NCBI GenBank assembly: GCA_051880035.1
Contig: JBJENE010000003.1
Location: forward strand, 62,001 to 126,000
Reading direction: 5' to 3'
DNA: 64,000 nucleotides
DNA from: Eshraghiella sp051880035
GTDB lineage: Bacteria > Bacillota > Clostridia > Lachnospirales > Lachnospiraceae
A program made the translations under genes and the position numbers. Under the pieces are notes generated by a model. That model had not been told where the DNA came from, did no database searches, and saw only the letters and a list, made by a program, of their open reading frames with translations. Below are positions 33,070 to 42,389 of this stretch, one piece after another (the stretch's first letter is position 1; the number at the start of each line of letters is the position of its first letter).

Positions 33070-35024
33070 TAACGAATCTCCGCTCCGTTCGGCATATCCT
33101 TTTCCGGATTCAGAAGGGAAAGTCTGCCCTCTGCATCTTCCGCACAAAGAAGCATTCCTTCCGAAAGAACTCCGGCAAGTTTGGCCGGTTTAAGGTTTGT
33201 AACTACAACTACTTTTTTGCCTACCATTTCTTCTGCAGAATAGTGCTGTTTGATTCCTGACACAATCTGCTTTACTTCGCTTCCGATTTTTACCTGTGAG
33301 CAAAGAAGCTTTTTGGATTTCGGAACTTCCTCGCATTTAAGAATTTCACCTATTCTGAGCTGTACTTTATCGAAATCATCTATTGAAATTTCAGGTTTTT
33401 TCTCAACATCTATTCCCGGATGGAGTTTTTCAATATCATCTTCCCCGTTCTTTTCTTTCAGCTCACTAACCTTTGCAAGAACTTCTTCCACATCCAGTCT
33501 GGCAAAAAGAATTTCCGGCTTGTCGGTTACCTTATTGCCTGATGGATACAGTCCAAATTCCGTCAGGTCTGAAAGTTCTCTCTTTGGAGCATTAAGCTGC
33601 GAAAGAATCTTTTCTGATGTCTCCGGCATATACGGGAACAAAAGAACTGCACCGATTGTAATACCCTCAACCAGGTTATATAAAACAGTTTCAAGACGCT
33701 TATTTTTACTCTCATCCTTTGCAAGTGCCCATGGCATTGTCTCATCAATATATTTATTGCATCTCTTGAATATATTGAAAATTTCTGTCATGGCATCGGC
33801 AACACGAAGTTTATTCATCTTCTCATCGACTTTTTTAACAGCCTCTAGAATGATATTTTTAAGGTCTTCATCCACAGCCTCATTAACACCTGCATTATTA
33901 ACCACGCCGCCGAAATACTTATTGGACATGGATATTGTCCTGTTTACAAGATTGCCCAATGTATTGGCAAGCTCTGAATTAAGTCTTTCAACCATAAGGT
34001 CCCATGTGATGACACCATCATTTTCAAACGGCATTTCATGAAGTACAAAGAAACGCACTGCATCTACTCCGAAGAATTTTACCAGGTCATCCGCATATAT
34101 TACATTTCCTTTGGATTTACTCATTTTTCCGTCTCCCTGCAGAAGCCAAGGGTGTCCGAAAACCTGTTTTGGCAAAGGTATATCCAATGCCATAAGCATA
34201 ATCGGCCAGTAAATGGTATGGAATCTTAATATATCTTTTCCGATAAGATGGAGGTCGGCCGGCCAGTATTTATCATACAGCTCTCCGTTATTTCCGTCGC
34301 AGTCATATCCGAGTCCGGTAATATAGTTTGTCAACGCATCAATCCAGACATAAACCACATGTTTCGGGTCAAAATCCACAGGAACGCCCCATTTAAACGA
34401 AGTTCTTGAAACACATAAATCCTGAAGGCCTGCCTTTAAGAAATTATTCATCATTTCATTTTTGCGGGATTCAGGCTGTATGAAATCAGGATTATCTTCA
34501 ATGTACTTAATAAGTCTGTCGGCATACTTGCTCATTTTGAAGAAATATGCCTCTTCTTTGGCCGGTGTGCATTCTCTTCCGCAGTCAGGACATTTTCCGT
34601 CCACAAGCTGGGATGGGGTAAAAAATGACTCACACGGGGTACAGTACATTCCTTCATAATGGCCTTTATAGATATCGCCTTTATCATAAAGTTTTTTAAA
34701 AATCTTCTGAACCTGTTTCTCGTGGTCTTCATCCGTCGTACGGATAAATTTATCATAAGATGTATTCATCAAATCCCATATACGCTTTATTTCAGCTGCT
34801 ACATTATCAACGAACTCTTTCGGTGTAATGCCGGCTTCTGCTGCCTTTAATTCAATCTTCTGTCCATGCTCATCTGTTCCTGTCTGGAAACGCACATCAT
34901 ATCCCTGCATTCTTTTGTACCTTGCAATTGAATCGGCCAGTACGATTTCATATGTGTTGCCGATATGCGGTTTACCTGATGTATAGGCAATTGCAGTTGT
35001 AATGTAATATGGTTTCTTGTTCAT
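33069..35024 (-). CDS. metG: Methionyl-tRNA synthetase
   Basis: Charges tRNA-Met. The 651 residues have the class I HIGH variant HIGN (20-23), zinc cysteines 128, 131, 145 and 148, the KMSKSKGN motif near residue 305, the anticodon domain, and a C-terminal EMAP/Trbp111-type tRNA-binding domain (from about 545). AGGAGG precedes the ATG. A T-box leader upstream with a Met specifier indicates control by uncharged tRNA-Met. Confidence 0.96.
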   Translation of the reverse strand: MNKKPYYITTAIAYTSGKPHIGNTYEIVLADSIARYKRMQGYDVRFQTGTDEHGQKIELKAAEAGITPKEFVDNVAAEIKRIWDLMNTSYDKFIRTTDEDHEKQVQKIFKKLYDKGDIYKGHYEGMYCTPCESFFTPSQLVDGKCPDCGRECTPAKEEAYFFKMSKYADRLIKYIEDNPDFIQPESRKNEMMNNFLKAGLQDLCVSRTSFKWGVPVDFDPKHVVYVWIDALTNYITGLGYDCDGNNGELYDKYWPADLHLIGKDILRFHTIYWPIMLMALDIPLPKQVFGHPWLLQGDGKMSKSKGNVIYADDLVKFFGVDAVRFFVLHEMPFENDGVITWDLMVERLNSELANTLGNLVNRTISMSNKYFGGVVNNAGVNEAVDEDLKNIILEAVKKVDEKMNKLRVADAMTEIFNIFKRCNKYIDETMPWALAKDESKNKRLETVLYNLVEGITIGAVLLFPYMPETSEKILSQLNAPKRELSDLTEFGLYPSGNKVTDKPEILFARLDVEEVLAKVSELKEKNGEDDIEKLHPGIDVEKKPEISIDDFDKVQLRIGEILKCEEVPKSKKLLCSQVKIGSEVKQIVSGIKQHYSAEEMVGKKVVVVTNLKPAKLAGVLSEGMLLCAEDAEGRLSLLNPEKDMPNGAEIR

Positions 35025-35111
35025 AAGAAAAGTCCTCCTGTTATATATATTATCTATGATTGAAAATATTTTATTGCGGATTTCAGGCTTTATAAGCGGC
35101 TTTGCCGTGAC

Positions 35112-35380
35112 AAAAATAAAACCCGTCTCCTGCTATATCTTACAGAAGACGGGGTAAATGCCGTGGTACCACTTCTATTCATTCACTCTTCACAGAGTGA
35201 ACCTCATTGAGTTCACTAAAACTCTATCGCTGTAACAGGCGACCCTGTCGCAGCCTTGCAGCACTTAATCCGCTGTTCGGTGCGCCACTCCGGAGCCATC
35301 TTCAATCCATTATCCGTCATTCCCTCTCAGCATACGGGAACTCTCTGGAGACGGAACCTGAACCTACTCTTTCCTTCATC
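35112..35380 (-). promoter_or_regulatory. T-box riboswitch, methionine, upstream of metG
   Basis: Minus strand: GATGAAGGAAAGAGTAGG begins Stem I, with AGAGAG and CTGAGAGGG motifs. A specifier-like ATG lies in TTGAAGATGGCTCC. The T-box TGGTACCACGG sits near 35160-35174. A terminator stem CCCGTCT / AGACGGG follows with TTTTATTTTT at 35112-35120. Uncharged tRNA-Met would stabilise the antiterminator and allow metG expression. Confidence 0.93.
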
Positions 35381-35406
35381 GTGTTTAAATATCTCTTATA
35401 ATGCAC

Positions 35407-35435
35407 AGATTAGCATAAAAATATTCAAATTGCAA
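35407..35435 (-). promoter_or_regulatory. Promoter of the metG T-box leader
   Basis: Minus strand: -35 TTGCAA, 17-base spacer, -10 TAATCT; transcription would start just before Stem I. Confidence 0.65.
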
Positions 35436-35454
35436 CCGTTAATTATGCGGCAGA

Positions 35455-36060
35455 TTATTTCTTCAAAATGCCTTTTTCAATGTTAGGCACGATAAAATTC
35501 CCGTCCGCATATTCCCAAAGTTTTCTTGAGCCCTCCGATGTCTTCCGGTTACGGTTATATACCTGATCCGAATGTACATCATGCTCAACCCAGGATTTGC
35601 CTCCTGACGCATGGTTAAGCATCAATGGCTGCAGTTTATCCACTGAATTGGCAAATAAGGCCTCCGGGGTTACCCCTTCCTCGAATTCATCCCACAGACT
35701 TCGTACATATTCTGCCTGATCGGACGGAAGCAGATTAAATATCCTCTCTGCTGCTTTCAGTTCTCTTTCTTTCTTGGTTTTATTGCCTTCCGTATCGTAT
35801 GCGTAAGTATCTCCCGCATCTATTTCAATAAGATCGTGAATGAGAACCATGGACATGGTGCGAAGTACGTCTATTTTTTCGTTTGAATACTCGGAAAGCA
35901 GCATAACCATAAGGGCAAGATGCCAGGAATGTTCAGCATCGTTTTCTTTGCGGGAACCATCTGCTATAAATGTCTGCCTGAAAATGTTTTTTTCTTTATC
36001 AATCTCTCTTAAAAAATCAAATTGTTTCTGCAATCTTAATTTCTGTTCGTCCATAAGCAC
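35455..36060 (-). CDS. HD domain phosphohydrolase (YfbR/HDDC2-like)
   Basis: A 201-residue protein of the HD superfamily. AEHSWHLALM gives the first metal histidine, VLIHDLIEIDAGD the HD pair, and the later FANSVDKLQPL the last aspartate. Enzymes with this layout are mainly 5'-deoxynucleotidases acting on dNMPs; the substrate here is not certain. It begins 2 bases after the CsoR-type regulator, so the two are probably one transcript. Confidence 0.87.
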   Translation of the reverse strand: MLMDEQKLRLQKQFDFLREIDKEKNIFRQTFIADGSRKENDAEHSWHLALMVMLLSEYSNEKIDVLRTMSMVLIHDLIEIDAGDTYAYDTEGNKTKKERELKAAERIFNLLPSDQAEYVRSLWDEFEEGVTPEALFANSVDKLQPLMLNHASGGKSWVEHDVHSDQVYNRNRKTSEGSRKLWEYADGNFIVPNIEKGILKK

Positions 36061-36062
36061 CT

Positions 36063-36347
36063 CTATTTAATAAATTTATCAATCGCTTCATTAAGCTCTT
36101 CTATCATTTTATTATCGCCTTCCTCAATGGCGTGCACGATACAGTGCTCCATATGATCCTTAAGAATCACCTTGCCGGTATTGTTGATGGCAGACTTAAC
36201 GGCAGAAAGCTGTATAAGCACTTCTGAGCAGTCCCTTCCAGACTCCACCATCTTCTTAACGGATTCCAGATGTCCTATTATTCTGGAAAGACGGTTAAGT
36301 ACTGCTTTGGTATTCTGATGATAGTGACCATGTTTATGTTCGTCCAT
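36063..36347 (-). CDS. CsoR/RcnR family metal-sensing repressor
   Basis: The 94-residue all-helical repressor has the Cys40-His65-Cys69 trio (GRDCSEV and DHMEHC), with the spacing of the copper sensor CsoR rather than the persulfide sensor CstR, which lacks the His. The N-terminus is His-rich (DEHKHGHYHQ). It probably represses its own promoter and responds to Cu(I). No copper ATPase or chaperone gene is nearby; the only partner is the HD hydrolase. The sensed metal is an inference from the ligands. Confidence 0.88.
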   Translation of the reverse strand: MDEHKHGHYHQNTKAVLNRLSRIIGHLESVKKMVESGRDCSEVLIQLSAVKSAINNTGKVILKDHMEHCIVHAIEEGDNKMIEELNEAIDKFIK

Positions 36348-36494
36348 TATTTTTTCCTTTCAGCATATAAATAATATATCCGGTAGTTTTTTATATTACC
36401 ACAATCCGAAAGATAATTCCATTACTTTGGTAATTGCTTTTCCCATATGCGCTATGATAAAATATATATAATAATTTTACAGTCAGAGGACCAT

Positions 36495-38000
36495 ATGAAA
36501 GTTAACAGATACATTACATATATTGCGTTGGGAATACTGATTTTATCACTGATTCCGTTATATTATATAGGTCAGTATGCACATCCCAGCGTTGACGATT
36601 ATTACTACGGTATTGAAACTTCCCGTGTGTGGAACGATACCGGTTCATTTTATGAAGTTCTTAAAGAATCTTTTCTGAGAACACAGGAGACATATCAGGC
36701 ATGGCAGGGCAATTTTTCCGCAATTTTTCTTATGCGCCTGCAGCCTGCCATTTTTGGAGAAAATTACTATTTTATAACACCTGTTATTTTTATCACTTCA
36801 TTTGTGATATCAATGCTTGTGTTTTTCTATTTTTTCCTCAGAAAATGGTGGAATTCCGGAAAAATTACGGCGCTTCTTGCTTCAACGGTTATAACCTTTT
36901 GCGCCCTCCAGTTTACCCTGGTTCCGTCAGATTCTTTTTACTGGTATAACGGCTCTGTTTATTATACTTTTTTCTTCAGCCTTATGCTGTTTTTGTTCTT
37001 CTTCATAACCATTATGTTAAAAGGAGAACACCGGGCGGCAAGAATTTTAAGCGGTATTTTTGCCGTTATTCTCGGCTTTTTTATAGGCGGCGGCAATTAT
37101 GCAACAGCCCTTTTTACCGTACTTGTTCTGTGTGTCATTACACTTATTTACATCATAAGAAAAGACCGGTGCAAAATTTTCATGGCTGTCATAACGGTAT
37201 TTTCTTTGGCCGGACTGATATTAAGTGTAATTGCTCCGGGTAATGAAATCAGACAGGCATCCGTTGGTGAAGGATATGGCGTTGTTAAGGCAATTCTTTA
37301 TTCTTTTGCTTACGGCGGATACAATATTGCAAGCTCCACCACTGCCCCGGTTCTGGTTATGTGGCTTCTCCTGCTTCCTGTATTTTACCGTATTGCATCC
37401 AGAAGCAGCTTTAATTTCCGCCACCCTCTTGCGGTACTTATTTTTACCTTCGGGCTGTTCTGCTCACAGGCTACTCCCGTATTTTATGCCCAGGGAATGA
37501 GAATGCCTTACAGGATGATGAACATAATTTGTTTTAGCTACTATATTTTCATGACATTTAATCTTATATACATTATGGGTTGGCTGCACCACCGTTTCCG
37601 CAACAACGGTTTACTTTGCGCCGCCTCATCATTTTTTAAAAAGAGCCGTAACAGACTTATCTATGCATCATTCGGAGTTATGGCTTTTATTGTGGGATGC
37701 ATAGGCCTGTGTTCGGTTTCCGAAAGCGAAGACGGCAGTGCTCAATTTGGGGGAATGCCTTTGTCAGTCAGTGCGGTATATTCAATTATTAATGACGATG
37801 CACGGACATATGATGATGAATTGAACGAAAGAGCCGAATATCTTAGTACCACCGAGGAAACGGATGTGGTGGTTAAACCGCTTTCGGTTACACCCGACCC
37901 TATTTTTCATACAGATATTACAACGGATTCTGCACATTGGAAAAATGCCCATCTTGCTCTTTTTTATAACAAAGCTTCGGTTACCCTGTCAGATGAATAA
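36495..38000 (+). CDS. DUF6056-like multi-pass membrane protein
   Basis: The ATG at 36495 (MKVNRYITY) has AGAGGA just upstream; the earlier ATG at 36447 has none. The 501 residues have about ten to eleven membrane segments. An SVDDYYYGI motif lies in the first outer loop, and TYQAWQGNFSAIFLMRL follows; I recall these as the DUF6056 family, which resembles GT-C-type glycosyltransferases in layout (acidic residues in the first outside loop). A C-terminal outside domain ends the protein. Function unknown. Confidence 0.78.
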   Translation: MKVNRYITYIALGILILSLIPLYYIGQYAHPSVDDYYYGIETSRVWNDTGSFYEVLKESFLRTQETYQAWQGNFSAIFLMRLQPAIFGENYYFITPVIFITSFVISMLVFFYFFLRKWWNSGKITALLASTVITFCALQFTLVPSDSFYWYNGSVYYTFFFSLMLFLFFFITIMLKGEHRAARILSGIFAVILGFFIGGGNYATALFTVLVLCVITLIYIIRKDRCKIFMAVITVFSLAGLILSVIAPGNEIRQASVGEGYGVVKAILYSFAYGGYNIASSTTAPVLVMWLLLLPVFYRIASRSSFNFRHPLAVLIFTFGLFCSQATPVFYAQGMRMPYRMMNIICFSYYIFMTFNLIYIMGWLHHRFRNNGLLCAASSFFKKSRNRLIYASFGVMAFIVGCIGLCSVSESEDGSAQFGGMPLSVSAVYSIINDDARTYDDELNERAEYLSTTEETDVVVKPLSVTPDPIFHTDITTDSAHWKNAHLALFYNKASVTLSDE

Positions 38001-38058
38001 TATGGCAGGTAAGCCGGTTTTACATACAGATTTAAAGATTATGCAGTAGGAGGCTAAT

Positions 38059-38760
38059 ATGAACGAAACAGCTAAAGAAACACACAAAAATCCCAAGACC
38101 ATACCTTCCGGTTCCTTTAAATTTCTCATTATTATGGGTGTTATTGTAATTCTGGGGGCCCTTACATTTCTCCGTTTTTCCCTGAACACACTTAAAGGCT
38201 TTGAAAAAGTAACCGCAAATGTAACTTCCGTTACGGGAGACATTTATGTCAGCTACACATATAACGGAGTCAAGTACAATAATGTACAGGTTAATATGAC
38301 AAACCCTCCGGAAATCGGACATTCCCTTGTGGTCTATGTAAACCCTGACAGTCCTGATAAGGCAGATTCCAACCAGACTTCCAAAAGCATTTTCATCGTT
38401 CTTACGGTATTCGGTTCCGTCTCTTTGGCATGCGGAGTTTTCGGACTCATACTGCGGCGTAAGTTAGTGGGTCCCGAGGACAAGATTATCCTGGGCGGAA
38501 AATACATATATGCAGATGTAACACAGGTTGTATACGAAACAGGTATCAAAGACGATAATGGGCGTCATCCTTACATTCTGCACTGCCACTACGAGGATTT
38601 TACGGGCAGAAAAAAAGAGGACTATGTAAGTCCTCCGATTTATACTAACCCGCAGCCATATCTTGCCGTTAATAAAAACAAAGTCAAAATATATATTAAA
38701 GGCAATAACCTCAAAAAATACAGATTCGACCTGTCACAGTTTGAAAATGTAACGGGTTAG
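38059..38760 (+). CDS. DUF3592-like membrane protein
   Basis: A 233-residue protein with AGGAGG before the ATG. Two membrane segments (about 15-37 and 112-134) flank an outside beta-domain with VSYTYNGVKYNN and VVYVNPDSPDKA, the usual DUF3592 pattern; a second soluble domain follows. Function unknown. It follows the DUF6056-like gene by 58 bases in the same direction and may be co-transcribed. Confidence 0.75.
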   Translation: MNETAKETHKNPKTIPSGSFKFLIIMGVIVILGALTFLRFSLNTLKGFEKVTANVTSVTGDIYVSYTYNGVKYNNVQVNMTNPPEIGHSLVVYVNPDSPDKADSNQTSKSIFIVLTVFGSVSLACGVFGLILRRKLVGPEDKIILGGKYIYADVTQVVYETGIKDDNGRHPYILHCHYEDFTGRKKEDYVSPPIYTNPQPYLAVNKNKVKIYIKGNNLKKYRFDLSQFENVTG

Positions 38761-38770
38761 TTAAATTCTT

Positions 38771-39433
38771 TTATTTGGTTTTCCTGAAAAGTTTAATAAT
38801 CTTACTGCTGCCGAGTCTGGATGCTCCGAGTTTTAACAACAAGTCCGCATCCTCAAGGGAATTAATTCCGCCGGCAGCTTTAATTTTAACATTCTTACCT
38901 ACATTCGCCTTAAACAGAGCCACATCCTGCGGAGTTGCTCCCGCTGAAGAAAATCCGGTTGATGTTTTGATATAGTCAGCACCTGATTCGCTGACGACCT
39001 TGCACATTTTAAGCTTTTCTTCCTCTGTAAGAAGGCAGGTTTCAATAATTACTTTTAATACCCTTCCGTGACAGGCTTCTTTAACGGCCTTAATCTCTTC
39101 AAGCACGGCAGGGTACTTTTTGTCCTTCACCCATCCGATATTAATTACCATATCAATTTCATGGGCGCCGTTCAAAACGGCATCTTCGGTTTCAAACACC
39201 TTTGTTCTTGTGGTGCTGTATCCGTTCGGGAATCCCACAACCGTACATATCTTTAATTTGGTATTCTTATCCCTGATATAATCTGCAGCCTGTCTGACAT
39301 ATGAAGCAGGAATGCACACAGAAGCACATCCGTTATCCATTCCTTCATCACATAAAGTCTTAATGTCACTCCATTTTGCTGTCTGCTGAAGCATTGTGTG
39401 GTCGCACTTGGCCAAAATTTCTTTGTAATCCAT
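38771..39433 (-). CDS. deoC: Deoxyribose-phosphate aldolase
   Basis: Cleaves 2-deoxyribose-5-phosphate to glyceraldehyde-3-phosphate and acetaldehyde, in deoxynucleoside salvage. The 220 residues contain CDHTML at the start, VVGFPNGYS, VLKVIIETCLL (Schiff-base Lys), DYIKTSTGFS and VKIKAAGGI. It follows the orphan dnaK gene by 41 bases with no visible terminator, so read-through is possible. The AGGAG site lies ten bases upstream. Confidence 0.95.
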   Translation of the reverse strand: MDYKEILAKCDHTMLQQTAKWSDIKTLCDEGMDNGCASVCIPASYVRQAADYIRDKNTKLKICTVVGFPNGYSTTRTKVFETEDAVLNGAHEIDMVINIGWVKDKKYPAVLEEIKAVKEACHGRVLKVIIETCLLTEEEKLKMCKVVSESGADYIKTSTGFSSAGATPQDVALFKANVGKNVKIKAAGGINSLEDADLLLKLGASRLGSSKIIKLFRKTK

Positions 39434-39474
39434 TCCTCATATTCTCCTATCCTGTCTGTCATCCCAATAGACTT

Positions 39475-41217
39475 TTATATATCCGATATATCGTTTTTAA
39501 CTCTTTCCATCGCAGATTTAACTTCTCCGATTTCGGTCTCAGACATCTTTTCGGGTGATGCTTTTCTAAGTAACTTACTTAAATAATCCACATCACTTTT
39601 TATCTGCTGTTTTTTATATTTATCAATAGTCTTTTTGTTCTCACGAAGTTTAATCTGGGTGTCATTTATAAGCACTTTAGCTTCGTTAATCGTCTCAAAC
39701 GCTTCCATTCTCGTTCCGTCAGAAGCCTCGTATTCTGCGGCATCCCGCATAGCTCTTTCTATTTCTTCTTCTGACAGGTTGGAACTTGCGGTAATTGTAA
39801 TTCCCTGCTCCCTGCCTGTATCCAGATCTCTTGCCGATACATTAACAATTCCGTTGGCATCTATATCAAAAGTAACCTCTATCTGCGGGACCCCTGCCGG
39901 TGCCTTCCTTATGCCGTTCAGTCGGAATGTTCCAAGAAGCTTATTATCCCTTGCAAACTGACGCTCTCCCTGAAGAACTTTAATCTCAACGGCTGTCTGA
40001 TAGTTCATGGCAGTAGAAAATACCTGGCTCTTCTTACACGGAATTGTGGAATTGCGCTCAATAAGTCTTGTGGCCACCCCGCCCACCGTCTCTATCGAAA
40101 GAGTAAGCGGTGTAACATCCAGAAGAAGAAGCTCTGATGCTTTAGCCGATTCACCTGAGAGTTTACCACCCTGGATGGATGCTCCCAGTGCAACACACTC
40201 ATCAGGGTTCATATTCTTGCTTGGCTCAATTCCGGTAATCTGCTTTACCTTATCCCTGACTGCCGGAATTCTTGTGGAGCCGCCTACAAGAAGTACTTTT
40301 GAAAGCTGGGATTTATCTACCCCCGCATCCTGTAAGGCATTCATAACCGGTCCCGTTGTTCTGTCCACCAGATCTGCCGTTAATTCGTTAAATTTGGCTC
40401 TTGTCAGTGTTATGTCCATATGCTTCGGACCCGACTTGGTATTTGCAATAAACGGAAGATTAACATTAACGGACATTGCCGTGGAAAGTTCTTTCTTGGC
40501 CTTTTCGGCTTCTTCACGAACACGCTGCAACGCCATTTTATCCTTTGAAAGGTCTATGCCTTCCATACGGCGGAATTCATTCAGAAGATATCCCGTAACC
40601 CTTTCGTCAAAATCATCTCCGCCAAGGTGATTGTCTCCCGATGTAGCAAGAACCTCTATTACCTTGTCTCCGATTTCAATTACGGATACATCAAAGGTTC
40701 CTCCTCCCATGTCATACACAAGTATCTTCTGGTTATCTCCGTTATCGAGGCCGTAGGCAAGAGCTGCTGCCGTAGGTTCATTAATAATTCGCTCAACCTT
40801 AAGTCCTGCAATTCTTCCGGCATCCTTGGTTGCCTGTCTCTGGGCATCGCTGAAATAAGCCGGAACCGTAATAACCGCCTCCGTAACCCGCTCCCCGAGA
40901 TAATTCTCAGCGTCTTTTTTAAGCTTCATAAGTATAAAAGCGGATATTTCCTGAGGCGTATATTTCTTACGGTCAATATTAACTTTATAATTGGTACCCA
41001 TCTCCCTCTTAATTGAGGAAATTGTACGCTCCGCATTGGTAACGGCCTGACGCTTGGCCGGTTCTCCTATTAACCGCTCACCTTTCTTAGTGAATGCAAC
41101 AACCGAAGGAGTTGTTCTTCCTCCCTCCGCATTAACGATGACAGTAGGCTGTCCGCCTTCAATTACAGCAACACAGCTGTTGGTAGTTCCTAAATCGATT
41201 CCTATTATTTTACCCAT
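39475..41217 (-). CDS. DnaK-type Hsp70 chaperone, short paralogue
   Basis: An ATP-dependent chaperone of the DnaK family. The 580 residues have an intact ATPase domain (IGIDLGTTNS, AVITVPAYFSDAQRQ, VYDMGGGTFDVS, LVGGSTRIP), linker LLLLDVTPLTLSIET and a substrate-binding domain. The C-terminal lid is shortened and the Gly-rich tail is absent, against about 610-640 residues for the main DnaK. It lacks grpE and dnaJ neighbours and has no CIRCE upstream, so it is probably a second, specialised Hsp70. Confidence 0.88.
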   Translation of the reverse strand: MGKIIGIDLGTTNSCVAVIEGGQPTVIVNAEGGRTTPSVVAFTKKGERLIGEPAKRQAVTNAERTISSIKREMGTNYKVNIDRKKYTPQEISAFILMKLKKDAENYLGERVTEAVITVPAYFSDAQRQATKDAGRIAGLKVERIINEPTAAALAYGLDNGDNQKILVYDMGGGTFDVSVIEIGDKVIEVLATSGDNHLGGDDFDERVTGYLLNEFRRMEGIDLSKDKMALQRVREEAEKAKKELSTAMSVNVNLPFIANTKSGPKHMDITLTRAKFNELTADLVDRTTGPVMNALQDAGVDKSQLSKVLLVGGSTRIPAVRDKVKQITGIEPSKNMNPDECVALGASIQGGKLSGESAKASELLLLDVTPLTLSIETVGGVATRLIERNSTIPCKKSQVFSTAMNYQTAVEIKVLQGERQFARDNKLLGTFRLNGIRKAPAGVPQIEVTFDIDANGIVNVSARDLDTGREQGITITASSNLSEEEIERAMRDAAEYEASDGTRMEAFETINEAKVLINDTQIKLRENKKTIDKYKKQQIKSDVDYLSKLLRKASPEKMSETEIGEVKSAMERVKNDISDI

Positions 41218-41329
41218 GATTCTCTCCTATTCCTTCTTAAGGAACACTTTCCCTATATTGCTACAATGGTAGCATCGGAATATGAATTTGATATGTCTTA
41301 TTTCTTTATTTTTTATAAAAAAAGTAAAA

Positions 41330-42238
41330 TTATGATAATTTTTTCTTCTTTTCCGGAAGCTGGGAGACCATAATTGCGGTAAACATAAGTCCTATTCCGA
41401 TCCACTCTCTGAGCGTAGGTATCTGCTTTAAAATAAGCATTCCTCCCAATAGGGCAAATGCGGATTCCAGACTCATAATCAGTGATGCCGTAACCGGCTC
41501 CGTATATTTCTGGCCTATAATCTGAAAAGTATATGCAATTCCGCAGGAGCCAATACCTGCATATAAGATAGGAATCCATGCTTCCTTCACGGCCGCCCCG
41601 GACGGTTCTTCAAATATGAGCATCAGTATGCTTGAAATCAGGCCCGTTACCAGAAACTGTATGCAGGACAACCTGACTCCGTCAACTTTCGGCGAAAAGT
41701 GGTCCACCAACATTATCTGTACCGAAAAAGCCACGGCACATAATATAAGAAGAATATCACTACGGCTTATGGTAAATCCATCCTTTATGCAAAGGAAATA
41801 CATTCCCACGACTGCCGCTCCGATACAAAACCAAAGTTTAACAGACGGTTTCTTCTTAAAGAACAGCCCCAATACCGGTACGATAAGAATATACATAGCC
41901 GTAATAAATCCGGCCTTTCCGGAATTATCGTCCTCCGCAATAGCCATCTGCTGAAAACAGCATGCCGTACAAAGGGCAAGTCCGCACAAAAGACCGCCTT
42001 TAATAAGCGTTTTTTTCTCCTGTGCCGTCATCTTTTTGTATGAGCCTTCTTTTTTCTTAATATAATCAATAATTAAGAAAACGGGAATCAATATTACTCC
42101 GCCCAGAACGGATCTGATCCCCTGAAATGTAAACGGGCCTATGGAATCCATTGCGGTACTCTGTGCCACAAAGGCAAAGCCCCATATTGCCGCCGTTATC
42201 AGCAGCATGATATTTCCTTTTGTTCTTCCTTTTCTCAT
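41330..42238 (-). CDS. EamA/DMT family transporter
   Basis: A 302-residue protein with ten membrane segments, in two repeated EamA halves; the starts WGFAFVAQ and GFTISRSDILLILCAVAFS mark each. Members export or import small metabolites, often amino acids or drug-like compounds; the substrate is not known. AAAGGATG precedes the ATG. It diverges from coaBC. Confidence 0.88.
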   Translation of the reverse strand: MRKGRTKGNIMLLITAAIWGFAFVAQSTAMDSIGPFTFQGIRSVLGGVILIPVFLIIDYIKKKEGSYKKMTAQEKKTLIKGGLLCGLALCTACCFQQMAIAEDDNSGKAGFITAMYILIVPVLGLFFKKKPSVKLWFCIGAAVVGMYFLCIKDGFTISRSDILLILCAVAFSVQIMLVDHFSPKVDGVRLSCIQFLVTGLISSILMLIFEEPSGAAVKEAWIPILYAGIGSCGIAYTFQIIGQKYTEPVTASLIMSLESAFALLGGMLILKQIPTLREWIGIGLMFTAIMVSQLPEKKKKLS

Positions 42239-42389
42239 TGCTGTTCATCCTTTTAAGTCCCACACACTTTTACATTGTATCATTTTTTTTATAAAAAGAA
42301 ATACATAAAGCAAAATTTTTTTAAAGATGCTTTTCTAAGACAGAATATAATGATAAAATACAATAAAATCATAAAATACGGAGGTCGTT

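Noticed and set aside
32284..33147. Longer TatD start at 33147
   Set aside because: It would lie wholly inside metG and adds a Cys/Arg-rich tail; the overlapping ATG at 33069 fits the family start.
41218..41329. CIRCE heat-shock operator before the orphan dnaK
   Set aside because: No TTAGCACTC and GAGTGCTAA pair is present; only a short GCTAC/GTAGC stem is seen.
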